Notes under the pieces: generated by a model
Told to the model about the DNA's origin: nothing
The model's database searches: none
Seen by the model: the letters and a program-made list of their open reading frames with translations, nothing else
Position numbers and translations under genes: made by a program
Source of the DNA: Hypsibius dujardini
Lineage: Eukaryota; Tardigrada; Eutardigrada; Parachela; Hypsibiidae
NCBI GenBank assembly: GCA_001579985.1
Contig: LRSR01014779.1
Coordinates: 1-21,941 of the forward strand
Reading direction: 5' to 3'
Length of the DNA: 21,941 nt
Part shown: positions 11,057 to 21,000 of the stretch, piece after piece
Position numbering within the stretch: position 1 is the first letter of the stretch
Layout: each line of letters starts with the position of its first letter

Positions 11057-11406
11057 ACTGTGTCCACCGGATATCGTTTAACACGTCATAAGGAACTCTC
11101 CCATGCGCAAAGGTTGACTCCCAGAAATTCAACACGCCACTATGATTTTTTTCTCACTTACCCCGATAAACGATATAGCATTTGCAGCGAAAATATACTT
11201 GGATGTGTTTGTAAAAGTTTATTGAAAGATTTATTTTGCAGTTGACAAATGAGCCGGTATTTCATATTCATGTAGTACCTTGTGGCGTGACCAGACCAGC
11301 CCTTGGGTCTGAATTGATACACGAGCACGTATATTATGACTGCAGGGTAGCACAGTGTGTACAGGCATAATATACGGGTAGGTCTAAAAATTGGCACAAA
11401 TTGGCA

Positions 11407-11515
11407 CAATATATACACATATATATATATACATATACACATATATACATATACACACATATATATACATATACACACATATATATATATATACACATAT
11501 ATATATATTTACATG
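11407..11515. repeat. (ATATAC)n AT-rich microsatellite
   Basis: TATACACATATATATA units extend over about 110 bp, giving Ile/Tyr/His-rich spurious open frames in several frames. Confidence 0.9.
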
Positions 11516-11519
11516 TGTG

Positions 11520-12151
11520 TTAAAGTCAAATGGTTCGATTTATTGTTTTGGTCTGAAGTTCTGCATGAACATTTCACAACGGGTTTTTTTTACAATTATC
11601 TTTTACAACCACCCAATAACACCCTGCTCGCAACGGTGAGGTGCATCCTCGGGTAACGCGACTGCTCTCAGGTTAATGATTTTACGATTTCACCTCTTGC
11701 TCTCTCACTCATAACTACTCAAACTCACCTCCCCCAATCTCATTTGTGCTGTACCTCCTACCGTTTCATTGAGTAAACTTTATTTTACAACCGTGTTTGC
11801 ACGAACACCATTCAGGCAGGAAGGAAAAAGTTGATTTGCCCTTTTGACGGTCGCTTGTATAAGCTGATTACACAAACACCCACACAGGCCATTTTTGGCC
11901 CGGCCAATTTCTGTGAGTCCCCCATCCTAAACAAAGCATTTCACGGCGCCCAATCCAGTTTACCTTTTGTTTCCCTTTCACTCCGCAGCAGCGTGCCTGC
12001 GTGACTGCGTCCGGTGGTCCGCCGTCTGCGTGCCTGAAAGATGTCTGACCAGTCAATCAGTCAGTCACATCTGCCTCACCTTGAACAGACCTCATATTTC
12101 AAACACCATTCGAATGGAATGGCACTGCAGGACAGTGCGTTTTATTATACC

Positions 12152-12191
<40 letters not shown>

Positions 12192-13278
12192 TTTGGGGGT
12201 TTACGAGCACAATTAAGATGTTGTAAAATGGTTTTTATTGTCCCGCAGAGCGATGCTTATGAGGGTCCGGTAAAAGAGGCAACAGACAGGCAGGGAGAGT
12301 GGATAATTGTCCATTCCATTGACGGCTATTTCGTGTGTTCCGTGTGGCGGCGGTGTCGGCCACGGTAGCATGTCAATAGGGCAATATAAAAGGAATGGCG
12401 CACTCGCCGTGTGTTTAAACACACACGAGCTCTTGTGAGATTCCTGGCGTGATTGTCGTAATAAGGGTGCGACGACAACGAGAGAGTGAAGAGGGACGAG
12501 AGATCACGGAGAGACTGACACACAGACACACACACAGGAGCGAGACCTTGATGAGGAAAATTTGTAAAGGAAGCAGTTTATGTGTGTGTGGTGTGTTAAT
12601 GTAAAGGTACAAAGGTGTGCCGAAATGGCTTATTCTGTTGTGAGAATGGTCTTGCGGAGAGAGAGAGAAGGAGAAGGAGAAGAGTGAATTGTCTCTTTTG
12701 GTTGATCCGGTTCAGGGAAAATGGACTACTTGTGGAGTTGGTTTTCGGTTTTGTTTGAGTGAGGACAAGGTGGAGGATAGTAAAAAGAAGAAATATCGCA
12801 AGTAGGTGTGATTCGCCGGGTTGAAATGTTAATTAGTAAATTCGGAGTTTCGTCCTGTTATATTTGTGAGCACTAAGTCGTGTAATCTATGCAGGCTCCG
12901 TGCAAAAATGATGCAGAATATCGACGAAATCGTCAGTCAGAACTGAAATATCAAAGAAATTATTTATGATCGAGTCAAACAAACAGGAATCTTTAAATCT
13001 GCTTCGGATAAAAGATGAACGAGCAAATTTTAGAAACGAGATGTTACACTTACAGAGATGATACTCTTACAGAGATAGTACTCTTACAAGCTTGCATTGT
13101 TCAACGCTCAAAGTGAGATACACAAATGGCCACAAAACTGGGTGTTTGGCTCAAACTCGGACCACCCAATTTTGGCTTGCGCCCAGCTAAAGAGTGGTTC
13201 CAACTCGGACCACCCAGTAATCTGGCCACGCGTGTGCAAGATACAAGTTTCTGGATGTATCTCCTCTGTCGCTAAGCG
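11520..13278. other. Gene-poor flank of the 13279 gene
   Basis: Only minor repeats are visible: a (CAGA)n run at about 12151-12190, CA-rich bits at about 12517-12536, a GAGAAGGAGAAGG run at about 12657-12684, a 16-bp-type repeat of ACTCTTACAGAGATGAT (about 13046-13090), and two copies of AACTCGGACCACCCA (about 13154-13218). Upstream exons of the next gene could be hidden here, but I cannot demonstrate one. Confidence 0.4.
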
Positions 13279-14993
13279 ATGCCATTTTTTATCATGCTAA
13301 TTCTTCCTGTCACAATCGCTGTGTTCGCCCTGTACAATCAAAGAAAGATCTCTTTGCATGGCGGTCCGATTGGTCCCAGAAAGATGCCACCGCAGCCGCA
13401 GAGAGGATTAAGCAGCTCCGATTCACCCGACAACTCGGACTTATCATCCAGGGGCGTGACCTTTGATCCGGATGGTTTGTCCCAAACCACTTCCTCGCCC
13501 TCGTCATTCCCGGTCTCATCTTCGTCCAAGCACATCAGTCAAGCAGCAGCAGCGCCACCCACAACCAACCACCCCAGCAGCAGATTCATCCCTCCGCAGA
13601 GACCGCCAACGTATTCCTCCGCCGCGAGCCTATATCCTCCTCCTCGTCATCATCATCATCACCAACGCCGCCAACAACAACAGCAGCAGCAGCAGTTCAA
13701 CGGAAGGAATCCATCCGACGCGAGCAGTGATGCAAGAGGAAGACTGGCGGAAGTGGCAGCGTCTGATTTTAGTGGTGAGTCTCATCACTTCCGGTCTGGC
13801 TTTTGTGCACAGCGCCCCCTTCCCTGTGATATGTTGGGAATCGGGTGCCCCGACATTTGGTACCTCGACATTTGGTATCCCGACATTTGGTACTTCGACA
13901 TTTGGTATCCCGACATTTGGTACTTCGACATTTGGTATCCCGACAAATGGTACTAGACAAATGGTATCGGATGACATTTCGTACACCGACATAACGTATG
14001 AAGACATATAGTAACTAGCGAATTGGATTTTGATGGACATATGGGACGTCGACACATGGTATGTCGACAAATTGCGCGGGCCGACAAACGGTCCTTCAGC
14101 GAAAGTGCTATTATCTTACGGGAACGTAAATGGAGAATGTTACGGGGAATCTAGAAATTTGATGCGTTCAAGGGTATTCAGCCGACTGAATCGTTGGCTG
14201 GTAGTCTATCAATAGACTTTCCGTTCCGCACCAGTGAGCGGAAAACTATTGCTACTAGTACATTATGTCGCAAAAGTAGTAATGGTCGGTAAACCAAATG
14301 ACGTCAAGAACGAAATGTGCCTCTATACGTATTGTCGGGGTACGATCTGTCGCCAAACCATTTGTCGACTCATACAAAACTTCAGCTTGTACCATATGTC
14401 CGATGACCAAAAGTCGGTCTGTACCATATGCCCGATTACCGAAATGTCGGCCTGTACCATATGTCCGATGACCAAAAGTCGGTCTGTACCACATGTTCGA
14501 TGACCAAAAGTCGGTCTGTACCACATGTTCGATGACCAAAAGTCGGTCTGCATTATATATGTTCGATGACCAAACGTCGGTCTGTACTCTATGTTCGATG
14601 ACCAAAAGTCGGTCTGTAATACATGTCCGATAACAAAAAGTCGGTCGTTACCGTATGTCCGATGACCAAAAGTCGGCGTACCAAATGTCGGTGTACGATA
14701 CGTCACGGCACGGGGAATAGATTTGTTTGTGTGTCTGGCCGCTGCATCTTTGCCCTCTTTTGTCGATCGGCGACGCGGCAGACTTTCAAGAGTCAACCGA
14801 ATCGGGCAGTGACAGCTTTCAGGAAGAGAGCTTCCACGCCGGGAATTTATCATATCGCTTGGATAAGTCGCACAAGAAACCCACCGGATATGGCGCGAAT
14901 AATGGAAATGAGCGCAAGTCCATGCAGCGGGAGTTTGAGGAGCTGCTGAGGAAATACAGGCGCGGTCACCTCATGAAGTATGTGGCCATGTAA
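13279..14993 (+). CDS. Low-complexity, probably membrane-anchored protein (2 exons)
   Basis: Model: join(13279..13774, 14782..14993), 235 residues, ending in TAA. The donor (GTGAGT) and the acceptor (CGGCAG) are both phase 1, giving SDFSDFQES across the join. The N terminus has a hydrophobic stretch (about residues 3-19, FFIMLILPVTIAVFALY) followed by NQRK, fitting a signal anchor or last membrane span. The rest is Ser/Pro-rich and disordered-looking, with a PPTY (PPxY, WW-domain type) motif, His5 and Gln8 runs near residues 128-143, and a basic C terminus. An in-frame TAA lies two codons before the ATG, so this is either the true start or an exon joined by a splice at about 13277. I do not recognise the family. 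Being two-exon, phase-consistent and followed by AATAAA supports it as real. Confidence 0.62.
13845..14711. mobile_element. Foldback-type element with tandem-repeat arms, in the intron
   Basis: The left arm (13845 to about 14090) is a 15-bp tandem repeat of CGACATTTGGTAyyc that decays inward. The right arm (about 14340-14711) is the inverse: about 30-bp units (two 15-mers) containing GACCAAAAGTCGGTCTGTACC and, at its outer end, TACCAAATGTCGG, the exact reverse complement of CCGACATTTGGTA. The outer ends match as GTGCC / GGCAC. The centre is unrelated single-copy sequence with no transposase. It occupies most of intron 13775-14781. Non-autonomous foldback DNA transposon is the best reading; I saw no clear target-site duplication. 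Confidence 0.7.
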
Positions 14994-15046
14994 AATCCCA
15001 AGCGAACTGATTTATGTCTCGAAAGAAAAAATATTCGTATAATAAG

Positions 15047-15052
15047 AATAAA
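15047..15052 (+). terminator. Polyadenylation signal AATAAA
   Basis: AATAAA lies 54 bp after the stop codon of the 13279-14993 gene, a usual position for 3' end formation. It also suggests that gene ends before the BTB gene starts. Confidence 0.6.
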
Positions 15053-15225
15053 TCCAGAAAAGAAAAATTCTTCATACTTTTTAATTGACGACAACACTGC
15101 AATGCATCAGAGGAACAATAAAAAATATTAATTTCTTTTCCAATTCTACGGCATATTCAGATCTAAAAACCGACAAATATTTCTGCCTTGAATATTTTTT
15201 TCATGTTTTTTTTTTCAACGGTTTA

Positions 15226-17070
15226 ATGTGGAACCGTTCCGCCACCCTTTTTGTCGGAAGTTTCCGTGGACAAAACGAGTAGACCATGTTGTGCACTGTG
15301 TTGTCTTAGATGGAGAATTTGTCCGATTTTTCCGATTTTTCCGATTTTTCCGATTTTTCCGATTTTTAGGATCCACCGAACATTTATTCGATTATGGCGA
15401 ACCAGTTCGCTGTGTGATATCGTGCTGAAAACCGTCGACGCCCAAATCCCCGTCCACTCCGCCGTGGTGGTCGGCCATTCCGGGCTGTGTGAAAAGGGAA
15501 GCCGGGACCTCCACAGGAGCGACACTTTGCCGATTGTGATAGCACTTTCCGGTAGCCTCCTCACAAAAGCTGTGCTCTTGGTGGTGGAATTCCTTTATTT
15601 AGCCAAAATTGAGGTGCGCACTGCGGGAGCTTTGCCAACTTCACCAGGGAAACCTTTGTTTCAGTTTAGTTGTGATAGATAGACCTGACAAACCTGGTGG
15701 CCATCCATAATGTGGCCAAGGAACTGGAGGTCTACGTGTTAAGCGCAAGATGTAGCAAGATTATGGACCGTTTAATGGAGGAGCAGAATATCGTGCAGAC
15801 AATCCAGGTCGCCACGGAAATGGGCGTGGAAGACCTGCAGCAAACAGCCTGGTCCAACTTCACCAAGGACTTTAAGGTTTTCTGCTCGCGGTCATCCTTC
15901 CAGGAACAATCGCTGCCGATCGTTGTGAAGGTTCTCGGTGCGGATCACCTCCTTGTAAAGGTTCGCGGAATTTAAAAAAAGCTGAATATTTATATTATAT
16001 ATATATCGTGAATAAATCATACTAAAATCTAAAATATTAAGATAAACGTAGATAAACGCTCTTTTTCACAATGACTTTTGCCTCAACAGTCGGAGTTCGA
16101 GGTATTCGAAGCGGCAATGGCCTGGATCAATCACAAACGGAACGAGAGACTGCGCCACCTCGGTCGCCTCATGCAGTGCGTTCGACTCATTCACATGTCT
16201 GACGAGGAACTGATCCGCTGCATGCAGTACGATCAGATCTTCGCCCAATCGCCTGGTCTGGAAATACTCGCACAGGCTAACATGTTCGTTCGTTCGCAAA
16301 AAACTGATATAAATTGATTAAATTAAAATTTATGTTCGAAACTAATCTTCATTCATTATTGCTGCAGGAGCAAAATGTTGCAGGAGAAAGGAGAACTCCC
16401 ATCGGAACAGGTAGTGCCGCCCAACCGGACGCTAGAGGGGAACCCAACCAGGAACCCAACCGGGAACCCAACCAGGAACCCAACCAGGAACCCAACCAGG
16501 AATCCAACCGGAAACCCAACCACGAACCCGACCGGGAACCCAACCACGAACCCAACCGGGAACCCAACCAGGAACCCAACCAGGAACCCAACCAGGAATC
16601 CAACCGGAAACCCAACCACAAACCCAACCGGGAACCCAACCACGAACCCGACCGGGAATCCAACCGGGAACCCAACCAGGCTCTACGCAGACTTAGAACA
16701 ACGTGAGTCAATGAGCTCAGTTACTATTATTTATTTATTTTTATTATTATTATTGCAGAATTTATGGATAATATAGGTGGGATGGCTGTTCTTGTTCTTT
16801 TTCTTAGGTGTAACTAAAACCTTATACCAAACGCAGAGCGTCTCCGCGGTGTCGGCAACCGTCGTGACACAAAGCCCAGGACGGACGCTCGGCTGGCGAC
16901 AGAGCTCCCCGGTGATAGGTCCTCCGCTCGGTTCGCCGTTTGCACTCGATAGATCTAAAGCGTTCTCGCAACTTCCGGTCAACAAACGCGGAGTCGCAAA
17001 CACTCGACTAGGTGAGAGAGACGAACAGGTTCCTGTGCAACGACCAAATTTTTTGCTACCAGACTTTTGA
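15226..17070 (+). CDS. BTB-BACK protein with NPTx tetrapeptide repeats (7 exons)
   Basis: Model: join(15226..15278, 15370..15613, 15679..15960, 16090..16287, 16384..16702, 16759..16776, 16808..17070), 458 residues. BTB (about 28-100) is shown by SLCDIVLKTVDAQIPVHSAVV and VVEFLYLAKIEIDLTNL, the latter rebuilt exactly by a 65-bp intron. BACK (about 110-250) is shown by the helices around NIVQTIQVATEMGVEDLQQ, LLVK|SEFEVFEAAMAWI and the LRHLGRLMQCVRL segment. No Kelch repeats follow. Instead there are 20 NPT(R/G/T) units (279-358), then a Ser/Pro/Arg-rich end. BTB-BACK proteins often act as Cul3 substrate adaptors; that role is inferred. The BTB loop is short and lacks the usual SPxF. Exon 1 (17 residues) and the exact acceptor at 16384 are the least certain parts. 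Confidence 0.75.
15323..15367 (+). repeat. Five 9-bp repeats forming a splice-acceptor tract
   Basis: CCGATTTTT is repeated five times exactly and runs straight into the AG of the acceptor at 15369 (TTTTTAG). The repeat therefore supplies the polypyrimidine tract of BTB intron 1 (15279-15369). Confidence 0.8.
16441..16680 (+). repeat. Coding 12-bp minisatellite, 20 units (NPTx)
   Basis: Exactly twenty 12-bp units of AACCCAACCNGG type encode Asn-Pro-Thr-(Arg/Gly/Thr). A 96-bp higher-order period is visible (AATCCAACCGG at 16501 and 16597). In the NPTx frame the changes at the first three codons (AAC/AAT, CCA/CCG) and GGG/GGA, ACG/ACA are all synonymous, and only the choice of the fourth residue varies. 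Confidence 0.9.
16759..16776 (+). other. 18-nt microexon of the BTB-BACK gene
   Basis: It is flanked by a TTATTATTATTATTGCAG acceptor and a GTGGGA donor. Phase 1 on both sides adds six residues (about QFMDNI), so skipping it would leave the frame intact. The 5' intron is 56 bp and the 3' intron only 31 bp. The latter is very short, so the alternative is direct splicing from 16702 to 16808, which is also in frame. Confidence 0.4.
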
Positions 17071-17458
17071 ATCCGTGTTCCGTACAAAAGGAGATCTTTA
17101 AAGCACCGCTCGGTGGATTTCCAAAAACTTTTTTTTGATTGATGAACTTAGCTGGCAGAATCGTTCATTACAGAGATTTTCCAGTCGTGCAATTATTAAA
17201 GGAACTGATGAAGGAGCAACCTTTTAGTTCTTTTTATTTAGTTTATTTCATGGTAAATCAAATTCGTTCAAGAGGTTCCGGCAAAAAAAAACCCCGGAGA
17301 GCCATCACATCGTATGGTGGTGCAAAATAAATGAGCAAACAGCGGGCGTTAGAAATTTTGAGGAACTTGAGTCCAGCGTCGTTGGCTGGGCCTAGAAGAA
17401 ACAAATCACCCAGTTAGTTGAAAGCACACTTTTTGAATACATTATATTCTATATATAC
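17071..17458. other. Convergent 3' ends of the BTB-BACK and DOMON genes
   Basis: 388 bp separate the two stop codons. AATAAA at 17326-17331 (+) can serve the BTB gene. On the minus strand AATAAA occurs at 17233-17238 and 17242-17247 and could serve the DOMON gene, so the 3' UTRs may overlap. A 60-codon open frame at 17142-17330 (+) has no recognisable features. Confidence 0.45.
17326..17331 (+). terminator. Polyadenylation signal AATAAA
   Basis: This is the first AATAAA on the plus strand downstream of the BTB-BACK stop (256 bp after it). Confidence 0.45.
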
Positions 17459-17970
17459 TTACATAAAGTAAAAATCGGGCGGTCTATGGTAGGTGTCGTC
17501 GATTTGATTCCAGTCATGGTAGGTGGCAGTGTCGGGCACTGCCTTTTTCTCCCGACCGGCCCGCGATTGGTTGCTGCTGTAGGTGGTGAATGTACGGTCG
17601 CTTTCATCCGTACTTAGCCGCTGTAGTTGGTGCTCATCAGCAGCGACCGTCCTCCTCGTCTTCCTGGAAACATTGCCCGGTGTTTCCGACTCGTAATAAT
17701 CGGGTGGCGGATTTGTCGAGCTCCGTCTTGTTTGGGCACTTTCCGAGCGGGGATTGCGAATTTCACTAGAGATAGGCTTTGGATTGCTAATGTGCGGGTG
17801 TCCGTATGCATCCGGACGGACGGCTTCGACGGAGCTACTTCGACTTTGCGTTTGCCGCCGGGGATACTGTGGGGGAGCCAAGACAGTCAAACCGTTGCCG
17901 GTTGAAGCTGGCTTATCCTGCAAATTGAGAAAATCGTCACAGCAGCCGAAAATGGTCCGGATTTTCTGCG

Positions 17971-18001
<31 letters not shown>

Positions 18002-21000
18002 GTGTCTGTCTGTGTGTCTGTGTGTCTGTCTGTGTGTCTGTCTGTCTGTCTGTCTGTGTGTCTGTCTGTGTGTCTGTGTGTCTGTGTGTCTGACTTTGTG
18101 TATGTCTGTTTGCCTGGGATATTCTACATTTCTGCTGCTTCGTTCACTTACAACTCTCTCCCGTCGCCTTGCCAAGCGATTCTTCCGATCGTACCATACT
18201 TTTCCAAACGCTAAGAACAGCAGAATGGCAATAATTCCACAAACCCCGCCAATTATGGCATACGTTCGAACTTCGGACTCCGGGGCCTTTTGATTAGTGG
18301 CAGCAGTGGATGCCTCGGACCGTGATGTGGTTCCCGAGCTCAACACAATTTCTGTTGTAAAATATTTAGATTTTAGACGTTGTAATTACGGTAAGTAAGT
18401 CAGTAATTCAGTTAATGTCATGCACGTACGGTCGGCATTCGAGACCGAAAGACTAGTCGGATCAATGGCGAACGACCCCAGCTGTTGCTTCTGCTGGATT
18501 TGATTGGTGAGGATGGTCTTTATCGTTTTAGCACCGGCGACCGAGGTTTGGTTGGCAGTTGGGTCGATTATGATTTCCACATCAGCAATGACACTTCCGG
18601 CCCTGAAGGCGATGACACGGGACCCACGGTAGCCCGGTGTATTAGTAAGAATTTTCCGCAGACTTTCCGCCAATTCAGCTTCCAGCTTTTTGAACGCAGG
18701 CGACTGTCTGGAATCGAGATCGGGCAGGTAGGAGCGATCCACAATCCGGAATGAGACCACCATCCTCCGAGGTACGTCTATTTAAGCAAACAATACAGCC
18801 CACATGTTTGGACAAAAATTTACAAGTTCTCGATGAGAAAAAAACCGTATGAGGCAAAGTGCGTATTTCGGCTCACCCTCCACTTGGTCAATAAATCGGC
18901 TCACTCATGGGTTTCTCTTTTATGGCAGCTGCTTGATTGTTTGATTTTAACAGTGCTATAGTATACTAGGTTACAGTACAGCAAATCAAACAATCAAGCA
19001 CCTGCCATCAAAGAGAAATGCATGAGTGAGCCGATTTATCGACCAAGTGGAGGGTGAGTCGAATTACACACTCTGCCTCATACCGATATTGCAGCTGCGC
19101 ACACAAATCCGTTGCGGTGAGATCTTCGGTTTGGCTTTCTGACTGTGGGCTTGAATGCCGCCGTAGCTGTCGTAGGCGCCCCCAACAACGGGGAATATGA
19201 AGAACGGGCACTTTTGATCGCCAAAGACGAAATTCTGCCCGTTTGGATCTTGAGTGTCGCGTTTTCGGCTGAACTCAATGATTTGGTATCCTTCCTCACG
19301 ACGGCCCGAGATGTCGTAGACGGTCTGTTCATCGTCCATCGGTGCGCCCACGTTGCCGTCACAATGGCGGTCGGTGACGACGACCGTGTTCTTTGTGGTG
19401 ACCCAGCCGATGATGGCGTCGGCCTCCGCCTGAAAAACAAGACAAATGCCGATTCATAATATAAGCATAAATAAACTAAGAAATTGACTTGACAACCATG
19501 ACGAATAATGTTCGTGGGATAATTACAGCCACAGTAAAGACCCTGACCGGAAATAGCGAGACATTCGGACCATCGGATACCGTAATCTCTCAATCTCAAG
19601 GGACAGTTAAACCCCACCCCCTCCAGTCATCGGTTGAATGTTCAATCGGATTCACTGTGTCGTGATTGGTTGAAATTTAAGAGCAACTTGACAGCTACTT
19701 GATTGACTGATTAAGCGGAATTTCTTGACGCACACATCCAATCAATTGATTGACTGATTGTAGGTAAACAATAGCAAACGGTGGTAGGGCAACTGGTAGG
19801 ACAACGTGTCCCTTGAGATCGGGGGATTACGGTAAGGCAGCGATGTCGAGGCACTGATCGTCAGCTCAGGATGCCACAACACGCTACACTAACCATCTTC
19901 ATGTCGTCGTTGAAACCAATCCCAGTCCATCCCGCCGCCTTGGCCTTGACGACAAAGCGAATAGCATCCGCGTCGTCCAGAAAGTTCCACGAAGCGACGT
20001 AAATGCAGTTGGGATCAACGCAGTTGTCCGGGTAGCGCCATCCTCCCTCGCACGGCAAAAGAGACGACGCTAAAGTTCAATCGCAAATCATGTAGGATTG
20101 TCTGGATTTGCATGGCTTTATTGAAGTACCAACCGAAATCGGAACCGCTGTCTCCAGGCGTGGTTGACGGGACCGTGGAGGTTTTAACGGTGGTGCGCGG
20201 ACCGCCGCCGCGAGAAGCGTTGTACGCTTTTGTCGGCCCAGTCGCGTCCCCTGTCACGCCAATGGAGGAGGAGGAGGAGGAGATGGAAGTGCTGGAAAAG
20301 ACCGACTCAACAATGGATTCGGTGGCGATTTGGATTACTGCCGGGACGGTAGGGCGCGTTGATCGGGGTGTCGGTGGTGCCGGGGGCAACGCTAAAGAGG
20401 AACAACATTGATTAGACAATACAGCGTAAATCTTTCTCAGCAGACAAAGAAAGCAGACAGATTCGTAAGAAAATGAGACAGGAAATGTGACTTCTTACTT
20501 GCTGCAGCACAGGACGCGCGGATGCAGACACGCTGAGTGGACACCTGCGGCGTGGTTTTGTGCTTGGAGATCATCATGGAGCTCGGATCGAAATCTCCAC
20601 CACGAATGGGGAAGATAAAGTACGGGCATTTGTCGTCGGTGAACTGGAAGTCACGATTGTCTTTTGTGGAGCGCTTCCGAGTGAAAGAGAGAGACACATA
20701 ATGCTCTGCCCGTCGACCGTTCTGGTTTTTGGCATCTTGTTTGACATCACGATTGGGCGTAACGTAGCCCACCGAAAAGGCGTCAACCAGAAACGGTTTG
20801 TTGCTGTCGGGATCCAGCCATCCGTAAATAATGTCCGCTCCAGGCTGTAAAAAAGTTGCCACTCCAGATTAGTAGTAGAATAGACAGACGAATAGACAGA
20901 CAGACACAGACAGACAGACACACAGACAGACAGACAAATAAAAAACAGACATTCAGAGTGCTTTAGAGTGCCATCAATTGAAACATTACCATTTGGCGCT

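Noticed and set aside
13463-14011. Plus-strand frame of about 180 codons ending in Phe/Gly/Thr/Pro-Ile repeats
   Set aside because: Shifted frame of the coding exon running into the intronic foldback repeat; the phase-matched splice at 13774/14782 explains the region better.
16349-16711. Minus-strand frames of VGFL/LGSW repeats
   Set aside because: Antisense of the NPTx-coding minisatellite; synonymous variation supports the plus-strand frame.
17142-17330. Plus-strand 62-codon frame starting ATGAACTTAGC
   Set aside because: Lies in the shared 3' region of two convergent genes and has no recognisable domain; may be chance.
17969-18092. Could the regular short repeats be CRISPR arrays?
   Set aside because: The units are 4-6 bp microsatellite with no unique spacers, in a eukaryotic intron.
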